Below, in pieces: positions 1 to 11,339 of a stretch of 64,000 nt of DNA; the stretch's first letter is position 1; each line of letters begins with the position of its first letter. Origin of the DNA: Gamarada debralockiae (lineage: Eukaryota > Ascomycota > Leotiomycetes > Helotiales > Hyphodiscaceae). The position numbers and the translations under genes are program-made. The stretch covers positions 58,258 through 122,257 of the forward strand of contig NXFV01001281.1 of NCBI GenBank assembly GCA_002803225.1, read 5' to 3'. Under the pieces are notes generated by a model. It was not told where the DNA came from and searched no databases. It worked only from the letters and a program-made list of their open reading frames with translations.

Positions 1-989
1 CGCTCTGCCAGGAAGGAGACTGAAGACAAAATCTTAAATTAAAGGTGGGTTGACAGGGCGCTATGACGAGTCAAGCAGCCCGAACAGGGTATTATCTTGC
101 TTGGGATACTCAAAACGGCATGGTGCCCCACGTCCCACACAACCTTATTTGACTACCGCAACGACACCTCACACTGCGCCACCACTCTTCAATTTTGAGT
201 TCACGATGTCGCGGCTAAGACACCTTGACGACGAATCTCTCCTTGTACTTGGATCACTACCTTTGTGGACGGCTTTAGACAAGGAGGGACACATTCTCTT
301 CTTGGCACAAGCAAGTGGCTGACTTGCACCTGACTGGCCTCGAACCCTTCTCTGGTACGCCACCGCTGTCATCGCCGGCAGCTTCCGTCGCTCAGCAGTG
401 GATTTCATCTGTCGCTCTCAACATGTCAGGCCAAACAACAGTCCCAAGCTCTGACCAGATGGATGTGTGCTGAAGTCTGAATTTCCTGGGACCCCTCGGA
501 GCCGCTTCGGTATGGTGGACTTGGCTAATTGGCCATCCCATTGTTTGATTCAGGGTCTGAGAACGTTTGCAATTTTTCTTGCCAAAAAATCATGCATAAT
601 TCAAGATGAACCGTTAACATGGCAACGGCTGCCCTGCATAAGCGGCTCTTCCACAGCATAGCCCGGACTGAATGGGCGTCGAAAGATTCGTAAGCTCCCG
701 CCGCAGGCCCCTAAACTTTGTCCTGTGCCAGGGATGGCGGTACTTTCCTCCGCAAATGTTTCAAGCTGGCTGATCGAATTAACGTTAATCTCTGATGAAC
801 ACAGAGCACACATCGGGTCCCACATCCGTTCGTCACCTACAGCATTACACCCTGCAACCTTGGACGTCATCTGAATATTTCACCCAAAGTCAAGACTGTT
901 AAATACCAGCTTGTTTTCCTTCGTTCTCTTTATCCTTCACCTCATTTATTCTTTCTATTTCCTTAGTCTCACATTATCTTGACTTCGCC
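1..989. other. gene-free 5' flank
   Basis: No reading frame here looks like a protein: the short open frames have no recognisable motif and overlap on both strands. The last 100 bases are pyrimidine-rich and lead into the esterase start codon, as expected of a fungal promoter and 5' leader. Confidence 0.5.
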
Positions 990-2789
990 ATGCAATTGAC
1001 GACTCTTTTACTGCCCCTCGCGGCTGCGGCAGTCTCAGCGCAGAACTCGACTACCCCAACTTCAACCACGGACTCGTCGATGCCCACTGTCACCCTCGAC
1101 TACAGCACCATCGTGGCTACAGCTGGCAACACCACCGTCGGCTACTACAAATACCAAAACATCCGTTTCGCAGCTGTCCCAACTGGCGACCTCCGTTGGG
1201 CCAAACCTCAATGGCCTCCCGTCGAAACTGCGATCAATGATGGCTCACTTGCTGATGCGGATGTTGACTGCGCTTCCTATGAGGACTGTCTGTATATGGA
1301 CATCTGGGCTCCTGCCAATAGTGGTAACAAGAGCCTCCCAGTTATGGTCTGGACCTATGGCGGTGGGTTCACCGGTGGCAGCAAATCGCAAAACACCCCT
1401 GAAGGTCTCTTTGACTTGAGCACCGACTTCGTCTTTGTTGCTTACAACTACCGACTCGGGATGACTGGTCTCGGAAATGGCCCTACCCTGCTGCACGAGG
1501 GTGGTACATCCAACACCGCTATTTGGGATGTTCAACACGCTTTCCAATGGACGAAGAAGTACATCAGTGCTTTTGGTGGTAATCCCGATGAGATCACTGC
1601 AGTTGGATTTTCTGCTGGTGGATCTCAAACTCTCTTCCAATTGACCGTACGCTGTTTCTCCAATACCTTTTTTTGAGCTCATCATTGATATTCTCATCTA
1701 GCGATTTGCCGGCCACGCCGAGCAACTGTTCGATCGTGCCTACGTGATGTCGCCAGGATTTGTGCCTGGAGCTGGTCACCACCACGCAGAAGCTTTCTGG
1801 CAGAATGTCTCATCTGCCGTTGGTTGTGACGGAGGTTCATTAAGCTGCATGCGCTCAGTTGACTTTGACACCCTCACCACTGCCGCCACTGATGTTGAGG
1901 ACCTGTACGACTACCAATTCCAGCCCCGCGTCGATGGCGATATCATTGCCGATACTTGTAAGCTTTCGCTTTCCTCGTTCGAGCCACCTGCTAACCTCAA
2001 GTCACCAACAGACGAAGCCCAACTTTACCAAAAGCGCTTCAACTTCAGCGGCCCTTTCGTGATCACCCACGAGCTCCACGAAGCCAACAGTGCAGCTTGG
2101 TCAGGTGTCAACACCACAGAAGACGTCTCGACCTACCTCCGAATCTTCTTCCCCGCAATCACCGACGATGTTGTTGACGAGATCCTTGCGCTATACCCCG
2201 AGTCCGATTACACGAGCCCTGGGTTGCGGTTTTCAGACATGAAGCAATCCTTCGACTTGACTGCTCACAACTTGGCGCTTACTCAAGCTCTCAACAACCA
2301 GACCTGGAACGCAATGGTTGCTTTGGGTGAGGCTACACATGGTACGGATCAGAGCTATTACTGGTATAGCACATACACGCTTTCTTCATCAACGACTACG
2401 ACGAGCACCACTTCCAACTCTTCATCGACCGCTTCTGCTGCAGCGGCTAGCTCGACCTCGAACTCCACTGCGACTACCGGCCCAACTGGTGGTGGTGCGG
2501 GAGGCAGCACTTCTATCAACTCGACAGTTGCCGTATGTTTCTTTTGAACCCTTCATCCATTTCATCCCGCTGACCGTATCTGTAGATCATGATGCAGAAA
2601 TACCTGATGTCCTTCGTTCTCACCGGTAACCCTAACACTATGTGGTCGGGTGACAAGATCAACTGGCCCCAGTACGGCAACTCGTCAACCGCAGGTACCC
2701 AGTTGGTGTTCAACACGACGTTCTATCTTGATGAAGACAACTTGGCGAACAACAAGAGCTTGTACTGGAACAAGGTGCTTTGGTACTAG
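990..2789 (+). CDS. secreted type-B carboxylesterase/lipase
   Basis: Predicted secreted alpha/beta-hydrolase of the carboxylesterase/cholinesterase family, hydrolysing carboxylic esters outside the cell. Four exons (990-1646, 1702-1957, 2012-2532, 2586-2789) give about 545 aa. The three introns are 55, 54 and 53 bp. The second is a multiple of three without a stop, so it could be missed; removing it restores the family-like string DGDIIADTYEAQLY. The start has a hydrophobic signal peptide ending near VSAQ. The oxyanion-hole glycines are at 124-126 (YGGGFTGG). The nucleophile is Ser208 in GFSAGG, where most relatives have GESAG. A His lies in EATHGTDQSYYW. Between this His and the C-terminal strand is a Ser/Thr/Ala/Gly-rich low-complexity stretch of roughly 55 residues, unusual inside this fold. 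The family is clear; the substrate is unknown. Confidence 0.9.
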
Positions 2790-3149
2790 AGAGAACGATG
2801 TGTGGAACGTGGACCCGTTTGTACATACGTTTTTCTTGTATATAGAATTTCTTTCATTCGACCGTTTGGAACAATAGCTTGTGCCTAAAAGCCTAAGAGG
2901 GAACTGTTTAGACTCATATTTTCTGTTCATCTCTTCCAAAATACCCATGGGAACAGCTTCTACTCCAAAAATAGCATTGACCGTTGAGATATAGAAGATT
3001 TGTGTCAGATCAGCTGGTGCCTCAAGGCCGCTTTCCTCAGGCCGCTGCGCTAGGTTCTACAGCTTATTCCCTCTTTTTATATACAATAGCTCTTCTTTCT
3101 CTTAATCAATCGAACTGCCATTCCACAAGTTGCCATGTCAACAGGCATT
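2790..3149. other. intergenic, nothing recognised
   Basis: 3' flank of the esterase followed by non-coding sequence. No repeat or RNA gene was recognised. Confidence 0.4.
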
Positions 3150-4714
3150 TCAGCCCGCGTGCCAAATGTCTTGCTCCGCTTTCTCGCAGTCTTTTTCTGT
3201 TTCGGATCCAGTGAAAAGTTTCGAGCCACTCCTCCGTTCCCAACAAACCTGTGCTTCGGGCCGTTTGCGTCCAAACCAGCCCAAGTGAGGTTCAATAGAG
3301 GTTGGAGGATCAAGTCCCTGGCAAAGAAGGAAGTCTCCTACCTTACACCCACATGTCGCATACCCCACGAGCCTGGTGTCCGCGATGAAGATGCCTAGTT
3401 TTCGATATGACAGGTCTTCGACCCTCTCATTGACGAGCCTGCCATTCATCCCATAATCCGTCAATGCGAATGCGAAGTCGCTCTTCCCCATTACAACGGG
3501 ATATTTTAGACAAGAAATCACTGAAGATTTGATAGCTGTTGACCTATAAAATGGGGGGTTGCTTCGAACCGCGCTGATCAATGAAACATTGGACTTGGAC
3601 CTGGCGGGAATCGAAGGGCACTCTGAGCCTTTGTTGAAATAGCAATTGCTATCTTCCACATTTGGCAATAATTCCAGATAGCTTGGCCGGTGGCAGACCC
3701 CAAAACAGATGCTTACTTCGAGGGCTTCAAATCCGGTATTTGGAGGTAGATGCAGTGGGCGAGGGCCCCCTGGAAAGGTTTCTACGGAATTTGAAGGACA
3801 GAAAAACCAGGCAAGTCTCCCATTTGAGATGACTTGCATCGTAACAAGCTCTGGTATCGGATGGGGAAAATAGACTTGATTGCAGAGTAAAAGTAGGGTG
3901 CGAAGGGGGGCTATATACACGTAGAAAAGGGCTAAGCTAGGCCCAATAGGGAGGCTAAAATAGGACAATATTTCATCTGACATCTGGTTGTCCAGTTTCT
4001 TTCGAGGAAAGAGGCACGAGAGGCCATGGAATATCTTCGTTCTAGAAATTGAGTCGAGATGTAAACAACAATGTGCTTGTTGCATCAGAGGTTAAACTTT
4101 TACTCAGAAGCTGAAAATGCTGCTGGACCAAGATATCCCCCAGATTTCTGTGAGTTTTTCGAATAGGCGGGAGGAATCGCCTCTTGACAGCAATCCTGGC
4201 TAAAGCTATGAACCCCAAAAGCCTTGTCTCGTAGATCTGTGCGTTGTGATTGCCCCGTTTCATGCATGGTGCTCATAAGCGAACCACGGTCACTTAGTTT
4301 AGGCCATTCCATGCCCTTATCGTCCGCGACGAATTTGAAACCGAAATTCGGCAATCTTTGCGGGAAGCGACAGCGTGGGCCAAATATACTGCACGGCAGC
4401 TTGATCTGTTCCTAGTAGAGAGGTTGGTAAAACAACTCTTGAAACTTTTCGTTGTTATTGATTTAAAAATATCGAAATCGAAAGTGATTAAGCCGCACAG
4501 AACGATGACCTCCGAATGCAACACCAGTTCCTGAATGATCCAAAGGCGTTTCCAGTAAGGTTTTTGAGCACAAGGTTGATAGAGGTCTAAGTTTGGACCT
4601 GAAGGAAGAAAACTGAGGAAATTTGACATCTATGTCCCAGTAATTTTTGCGCCATGTTTTAGGGCTAAGCAGAGCGTTCAACTCCTGGAGGAAATGAACA
4701 GCTATTCGCGACAA
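3150..4714 (-). pseudogene. decayed heterokaryon-incompatibility (HET) gene
   Basis: Pieces of one HET-family protein lie in the expected order on the minus strand but in three alternating frames. First comes an N-proximal part (4714-4463) with HFLQELNALL. Next is the conserved HET block KPYWKRLWIIQELVL at about 4560-4520. Then DLRDKAFGV and IPPAYSKNSQ (about 4240-4140) correspond to the usual RDK...DYS region. The C-terminal part (4085-3150) has GIFIADTRLVGYATCGCKVGDF, the usual landmark before the GD motif. The frame changes are not explained by clean GT-AG introns, and the N-terminal YxALSYxWG block is not visible. HET proteins act in non-self recognition and trigger cell death; this copy is unlikely to be functional. 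The 311-residue open frame at its 3' end should not be taken as a gene. Confidence 0.6.
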
Positions 4715-5444
4715 GTGCTCTAAACATTCGAAATCTCTTTTAAGATAGAGCTATATCTCGCCTTTATCGGGCTTTAATGACTTTATTATCTTTGGACAGG
4801 GGGAACAGCTGAAGGGGTTATTAACTTTGTCAACAAGAGTACTTAAGCACCTCCACTGAGCGCTGCGGAATAATTCCCTGTGTATGGGTGTTTATTGTTC
4901 GGAAACACTTTGTCGAAAAGGACTGATGGCCTGAGATCTTTGCTGTCTCTTGGCCAAGCATTATCATTTAATATAACGGGTACTAAGTATGTACAGGTAA
5001 AGTTAAAGGGCCGTCCCGAATGCTAGAGATTGATATCTAACGCCTTGAATGACAGGTGGAGATCATGTGAGTTCTTCAATGCTATATGCATTGTGCTGAA
5101 TCTGGCAGTGGAAAGGAAGATAGCTGCGGATAGAGGCTGGGTTGGAGGGTTGTTTTGTTTGCTATTGCTTCGTCCAAAGGCTCTGAGAGCTAGGGATATG
5201 GGCCAACTTATTCTTATAGTTTCTAGGCACTCCTGTGATCATATTGGATAAAGGTAATTTGATTTCTGGCGGCAATTATTCCATAATCTGACTCTGGATT
5301 GCCCTCATCTCTGGGCCACGCTTCTATCACAGAACTAACCAGAGCTCACCGTTCATGTGTTGTAAACAGTAGTATCACTCTCTGAGCATCGCTTATGTGA
5401 TTCTAAAACTAACTCCTTCCTAGATGATCCAAACCAACCAGGAC
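4715..5444. other. intergenic, nothing recognised
   Basis: Non-coding spacer between the decayed HET gene and the 3' end of the STAND-type gene. No repeat, RNA gene or plausible exon was seen. Confidence 0.4.
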
Positions 5445-6660
5445 CTATTTACCTTCCTTACCAGTCGAATGATGGTGCCCTTGCGAGAAATGCTGAAGAG
5501 ACGTGTCAGACATTTGTCCTAGCAGTTGTGTCGACCCGGAACCCGCCGTAACCCGCTTAGCCGAGATAAGATCCTTTAGGGTGCACACAATGACTTGCTG
5601 ACCACCTTCACCTATAGTGATATCCTCGAAGAAGTTCATCCGGACTTCATTTTCCCGGTTGGCCGCTAGGTCGCAGATAGACAAAGATTCTTCAATGCTG
5701 TGGACCTCTTCCTCTAAATTCCGGTGCTCTCCCGTTTGTTCGGCCTGTGGTGGAGGAAAACGATTTTGTGTGGTTTGAAGCTGGCTATTGATTCTATGGA
5801 GATACTGTTGTAGCCGCAGTTTGGAACTGACGAAATCCTTTTGTGCTGAATTGAAGGCTTCTGCGGTGATCAACCAGGGCAGGCTGGGCTCTGCCAACGA
5901 GGAGGCTGGATTGGAGATAATTGGGGGCGATGCCATGGCTCTCAGCGAAGTAGGCTGTGCTTGCTCTATTTGAGCAGATACCTGTGAACAAATCTTGAGA
6001 CACTGTTGAGTGCTGTCCCTCTCCTCTTCCATCCTTTGTTGCTCGGCTGTGTCGATCTCAGAAATCGGCTGACCTCGAGTGACGGTGGATTGTAGCTTAT
6101 TTTTAATTTCTTGCAAATGAGCTTCGAGGTCGTATTTTGTATTCTCAATAAGTTCTTTATATTCGTCGAGAACATCATTCGTGGTCTTGGTTGTCCGGCT
6201 ATGATAAGAGAGTCAGTGTCATTCGAAAAAGAGTACATAGAACGCACATGTTGGCATATGCAAGTGCAATGGTGATGGTAGATTTGTATCCTGCCAGCAT
6301 ATTCTTGAACCCAGCAATATCTTCTCCCATATACCGCAACTTCCACCAGTCCCTGATGCTGGTCCGCTGATCTGTGGAATGCTCTGTACATTTCTTGACC
6401 AATGCATTGAAATCCTTGCAAGCGTTGCAACATCGATTAAGAGGCCGCTCAAGGGCCTCGATTTCGACGGCCGCATTACCGATTGATTCTTGGAGCGTTC
6501 TCAATACTCCGTCTAGATCTTTCAGCTCGTCTCGAAGCTCACGAACTGCCCTTTCCTTGTTTTGAAGGCTCTTGACAGTCCGGTAAAGAGCAGTGCTCGA
6601 CTCAAGGGTAAGAGACACTAAGGTTATGATCCCAGAGCTGATGCCGATCACCTCAGCCAT
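5445..6660 (-). CDS. fungal N-terminal STAND-type domain protein (Fungal_N)
   Basis: Two exons (6660-6248 and 6198-5445) joined by a 49-bp intron (GTGCGT...ATAG) give 388 aa. The N-terminal 140 residues (MAEVIGISSGIITLVSLTLE...) are the helical domain found at the front of many fungal NLR/STAND proteins and in stand-alone proteins annotated as 'azaphilone pigments biosynthesis cluster protein L N-terminal domain' (Pfam Fungal_N). The middle is a coiled coil with the characteristic STQQCLKICSQVSAQIEQAQ. The C-terminal block EDITIGEGGQQVIVCTLKDL...GSGSTQLLGQMSD is the conserved tail of the stand-alone form. No NACHT or ankyrin part follows, which is normal for this subtype. The molecular role is unknown. 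By domain relationship it may be a signalling or membrane-targeting adaptor. It sits close to a dead HET gene, but no operon-like link is implied. Confidence 0.85.
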
Positions 6661-7702
6661 GCTGAATCCGGGAAGGAAGATAGACAGAAAGATTGTAGAG
6701 AGAAATTAAAATGCTCAATTATATCGGATGAATTGAGATGATAAATGTCGAGTTCAAATATTAATAAAAAGAGGTAGATAAAGAATACTGCTCGCTGGTG
6801 ATCAAAATTGACTCCATATGCATAGCTCTCAGCGCTGTTATCCAGGCGCATACTCTTAGCCAGTCATAGGCAGATAAGACTGAAACTCAGAAGACATAAT
6901 TTAAGCGCTGTTACGCCATGATCTTTCCCCCTTGACTAGTGCGGTTTCAGAACGCGCGATTCTGCTCAAATCGTTCTCCGAGCCGTGAAATGATAAAATC
7001 TGGAATTAGACCTACCCTATTAATTGCTCAATATGACAAATGGTCTGCAAAGTTATAAGCAGCGGCCCAAATTCGATAAAAGTAAGATTTCTACTTATTA
7101 AAACGTATCTTATAGAGCAAGTACTACGGTATTGTATCATCGGCCACTCAAGTGGACACGGAGCTGAAATGTTCGAGGCGCCGAGCTGCTCGGCACATGC
7201 TCGATAGCCAGTTGCTCTGAGATACATAGTAAAGGGTTGAGCACCTTCGATGTAAATAGCAGCTAGCACTTAGTCCGCTAATTAGATAGGAACAAAGAGA
7301 ACACGGCATTAAGGAGCTGTGATATTGGCCCGAAACAACTATCACACCCAATCATAATTGCATCACACGGACATGAAACGCAGAACTTCTGATGCTGCTA
7401 ATTATAGCCTACCCGAACATGTAATTTCTGCCTAAGGACCTCTTAAACGCCGGTTCACCCAAAGCCAACCGGGCCTGACCCACTAGCCTGAGCATACTGA
7501 AAGCTTGCCTGGTGAGTAAGAGTGTCCATTTCATATGTAAGCAATTAATGGAAATAAGCACGATCTATTTACTTCTTAAACGCTCTTCTGAGACTTTTTA
7601 ACCGCACGAGAAGCTGGTTATGGTACCGCGCTTAACTGAATTCCCGCCTCAAATCTCCTCTCGGTTAAAATCTTATGTTTTTAACCCAGACTATTACAAA
7701 AC

Positions 7703-8001
7703 TACGGAGAACCGGTCAAAAGTTTTTGCAACTACAGGGTATTATGACCTCTAATGTCGCAATATGCCCTGTAATACGCTGTAATTACAGGCTAGGTTAC
7801 CTGTAGAGTCCCTGAAGATGATTGGGCCTCCGTCGAGTCTGAGCGCAGGCTATCCCAATCCCTTTAAGAAGATCACCCTAAATCGCTGAAGGTCCTAGCA
7901 CAGTTTACTGGGCTGTATAGGCCTCGCTTGGTAATGGGCTTTAAATACCCCGTAATTTCTTCGAATACCCTGTAGTTTGACTTTTGACGGGGTTCTCCGT
8001 A
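7703..8001. mobile_element. MITE with ~38-bp terminal inverted repeats, TA-flanked
   Basis: The two ends are inverted copies of each other. The left end reads TACGGAGAACC and the right end GGTTCTCCGTA. The similarity continues inward through TCAAAAG and ACTACAGGGTATT on the left and their reverse complements on the right. The element is about 299 bp, has no coding capacity, and its outermost bases are TA on both sides, as expected of Tc1/mariner-mobilised MITEs that duplicate a TA target. The interior contains further copies of the ACAGGGTATT-like word. The autonomous partner is not identifiable from this window. Confidence 0.7.
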
Positions 8002-8326
8002 TGGCTAGAGTAGACAAATCTACACTAATTTCAAGGCAATTGCAATATTTTAATTAGAAGAATTTGTAAATCATAGTAAAGTAATGACTTATTATAAAGT
8101 CTATTATACTCTAGTTTGATATGTGACCATGGAATTTCCCGAGATTATATGACCCCTAGTGTGACAGTTCTGGCGAATATCACCTGATTACGTGTACGAC
8201 AGGCCCACAAGGCCAGAGATTCATCTCCTCTGTCCAAGGGGTAAGATCAGTCTGTCAGCTCTTAATTAAATCCCCATTGGAGACTGGATATGGAGTCGCG
8301 CTGCCGAGTACTCCGCAACGCTTTTC

Positions 8327-8470
8327 ATGTCTCCTAATATCTTTCCTTGAGGTAGTTTTTCGATAGTTGTCTTCTGTAGTCGTGAGCTCTCACCCGGCTG
8401 TATACGAACCTATTCTATTCTATGACTAGAAATTCGCTTTGGTCTTAAGAAAAGTCATTGACAGACTATT
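8327..8470 (+). repeat. dispersed 144-bp repeat, copy A
   Basis: Direct repeat of 11197-11339. The two copies share long identical tracts such as GGTAGTTTTTCGATAGTTGT and TATGACTAGAAATTCGCTTT, with a few substitutions and 1-3 bp gaps (about 90% identity by eye). No terminal inverted repeat, target duplication or open frame is evident, so the class of element is unknown. Confidence 0.8.
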
Positions 8471-10366
8471 GCTGGCATAGCAAGCGCAATGGTCTAAAGG
8501 AAGACCTGAAGGAATGGTAATACGGCTACCGTACTAATTGGCACATAACATAATACGGGTTTGATAAGATACTAGCTAGATAAGATATAGTCCTAGTTGA
8601 AGCTTGACTACCAATTCATATAAGATATGATCTTAATTGACACGTTAAACCTGAATTTCAGGGTACTTCAGGCTTCAAGTCGCTAAATATATATGGCCTA
8701 ATGTTCTGAATTTTATGAATTTACATAAGATATTACACTCAGATAAGATACAATTCTATTCAATAAAAAGCTGCCAAAAAATAGTTAAGATATTATCTTA
8801 TGTGCTAATTAATGCGGTATAAGATCAGGTCATAAACGGCTGTAAGAGCGGAGGACGGACCGTAAACTGTCCGTAAGCTTGACTACGAGCTAGATATATG
8901 CACAAGCTCAGTAATCCATAGAGTTGGGGAGGCTAAGCTTGAGTTTCATGACTCAAGAGCGTACAAGTACTACAGAACCCATTTTCGACTACTACGGATA
9001 CAACTACTATTGTCTCACTTCCCCTACTGCTACTTCTCTGATAGACTGTGATCCCTCCTGTTGTCCTCCAGCTATCTGTAGCTGTTACAAGTGTAGCCTG
9101 GCTTTTAAACAATTTCGGATGGAAACTATACCTTAACTTCCCCAAAACCCATCCTAACCCTGATCCCGATTTCGACCATTGCCCATTACATGATATGCCT
9201 GTTACCTGATCAATACGGGCCATAGTTTCATGCCGCTTTATTTCCCCCTCTTTGCCATAGCTAATTAACCCCTCTAAAACTCCCCGTCCAAAGTACTCCA
9301 TTTGGAAATACCCTCTGAGCAAGGAATAGCCACCTCAGATCAATTCGTTTGGTTGGTTTTTTTTTAAGGATGTGGCTTCCCGCTTGTTCATCTATTGGCT
9401 TCAGAATTTGCTTGCACTCATAGGTTCGTTAAACCATTTGCGACTTATAGTAATGTATGATTTGTCCGATCGATTGCATAAGAAAAGTGCATACGACTCA
9501 CGGCTTGACCAATCTTTATGAGTTTACTGCTCCAAATTGGAAGCTGATGAATACGAGTCTCAGTTCAGCTCGGCTGCAATAATGCTTGGCGTAAAGAGGC
9601 GATTAACCAATATTACTACAATTTCCAACCACGAAGCTCTAGGCAGCGAAGTGCTGAAAGCCATGGCGTTGCTACAGTTACACAAAAGACAGTGCGCAAT
9701 AGCTTCACCGCTGTTTAATGTATATGGAAGAGACAAATCTTAACCTTGTGGCATAACCGAAGCGACCGATGAGGATAGAGCTGCAGATTATGGCTCACAC
9801 CCATGGTTAAAAATCTCTTGATCAGCTGAGAGGCTAAGATATTCCGTTGAATGGTCCATTCGAGATCCTGGGGCGAAGCTTCTATGCTTCAAGTTGTGGA
9901 TGTGGTGGTCCAGGATGCTACTATACCAGCAACTTAGTCATTCTCATTATGCCTGCATTTCAAGTAACAATAAAATTCAGTGTACCTTACTGCAGTGGAT
10001 CAAATTTGTGCTTGTCCTAAAGCCTGTTCTGTAACGAAACCAGGAATTATGCTTAAAGTAACAAAGTTTTCAACTTGTGAGCTCAAGTGATGACTCAATG
10101 GCTAGAGGACTTAACTTAAGAGTCATTATGCAGACGGAGCATTTCCCGCCTTTCTACACTCTGTCGACTTGGCGAGAGGTTCATGGTCTCCAGATACCCA
10201 GTGTCTATCTGTCGGGGTCGACAAATGAGCCTGTATTCTCGTGAATGCGGCCTTAATTAGAAGTCCAATAGCCATACATTTGCAAGCAGTCATGTAGTGC
10301 TCATGCATGCCAAGGCTTTCATGCTAACAATTCACCCGAGCTGAGTTCAGATCTCTGGCATGCGGG

Positions 10367-10374
10367 CATATAAG
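10367..10374 (+). promoter_or_regulatory. probable TATA box of the small DUF6623-like gene
   Basis: CATATAAG lies about 125 bp before the ATG at 10499, followed by a C/T-rich leader and ending in a good start context (TTCACCATG). The assignment rests on position and motif only. Confidence 0.4.
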
Positions 10375-10498
10375 AAAGGCCAACCACCAGGTTCAATCAC
10401 GCATACTTTTCCTCATCATATCCTCAACAACAAACTTGTCTTCCCTTAATTCAACTCGGCCTACAACTATTTTCTCCTATCTGTCCTCAATTTTCACC

Positions 10499-10936
10499 AT
10501 GTCAGTCATCAAACAAGCAGCTTGGACCCACGGCCTCGGCATCGAGCTCGAATCTGCCTCTTGGTCTGCCCTACGCCAAGGCTTCTTTACGACCGTCCGC
10601 CCCTCCAACGAGGGCACTTTTGGGTGGGTACACTTCGTGATTCCCACTCCAGTGATTGTCGACGGCGTTCGATTGAAAGCAGAGTCCGCAATGATCCGCT
10701 TCTCTACTGGCTCTGGCGCCAAAATCACCAATTTTCATGTGTATGATGGCGAGACGAAGATTGCCGAATACGATGACTTGAACCTGCAGGGCAACTTGCA
10801 GTTTGTCAGAGAGTCCGTGCCGAATAACCATCAGGTGCTGTGGGGGACGGCAATTAGCCTGGGCGTGCAGTTTAGTGGGACGAGCCCGAATGATTATGTG
10901 CAGTTCATCTCTGCGGGGATTGATTTTTACGCTTAA
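10499..10936 (+). CDS. small DUF6623-like protein
   Basis: Single-exon 145-residue protein starting MSVIKQAAWTHGLGIELES. The ATG at 10499 is chosen because it has a strong context (CACCATG) and the family-like sequence starts there; an in-frame TTG further upstream is not a likely start. The pattern WVHFVIPTPVIVDGVRL, then SGAKITNFHVYDGETKIA, matches my memory of the DUF6623 family: a small beta-rich fold found in fungi and bacteria with no known function. There is no signal peptide, membrane segment or catalytic motif, so it is probably cytosolic. It stands alone in repeat-rich DNA, with a TATA-like box upstream and copy B of the 144-bp repeat about 260 bp after its stop. The coding sequence shows no damage, so it is likely under selection despite the decayed surroundings. 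Confidence 0.75.
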   Translation: MSVIKQAAWTHGLGIELESASWSALRQGFFTTVRPSNEGTFGWVHFVIPTPVIVDGVRLKAESAMIRFSTGSGAKITNFHVYDGETKIAEYDDLNLQGNLQFVRESVPNNHQVLWGTAISLGVQFSGTSPNDYVQFISAGIDFYA

Positions 10937-11196
10937 CCGAAGCAGGAGGCGAATGCGTGAGTGACACTTCCTTCATTTTTCTTGATGCTGGAAGATTATG
11001 ACTGAGAAGCTGACTTTTTGAACTAGTTGGGGTGTTAAAACCTACTGAAGCAGATTATTGGGCAACGTTTATGAAATGGGGGTGAGAGAACGTTCCTCTA
11101 GCTAGATTTGCAATAGCGAGGATATCAACTCATTGATTTTACTAATAATGAATTTATGATTATTTTGTACTCACCAGTTTTCCTTTCTCCCTTCTA

Positions 11197-11339
11197 ATGT
11201 CTCCTAATATCTTTTCTTGAGGTAGTTTTTCGATAGTTGTCTTCTGTAGTGGTAAGCTCTCACCGGCTGTAACGAACCTATTCTATCCTATGACTAGAAA
11301 TTCGCTTTGGTCTCAAGAGAAGTCATTAATGGACTATGC
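11197..11339 (+). repeat. dispersed 144-bp repeat, copy B
   Basis: Same-orientation copy of 8327-8470. The match begins at ATGTCTCCTAATATCTT and ends near GTCATTAATGGACTATGC. The flanks differ completely from those of copy A, so this is a dispersed element rather than a local duplication. Confidence 0.8.

Larger units (their letters stand above)
6661..10366. other. long gene-free, repeat-containing region
   Basis: About 3.7 kb with no plausible gene. It holds the MITE (7703-8001) and one copy of a dispersed 144-bp repeat (8327-8470), annotated separately. Around 8560-8800 it is AT-rich with recurrent ATAAGATA-type words. The short open frames at 8924-9136 and 9537-9743 have no family resemblance. 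Confidence 0.5.

Noticed and set aside
3150..4085. 311-codon minus-strand open frame as an intact gene
   Set aside because: Only its middle resembles the C-terminal part of a HET protein, and the matching upstream parts lie in other frames, so it is part of a pseudogene.
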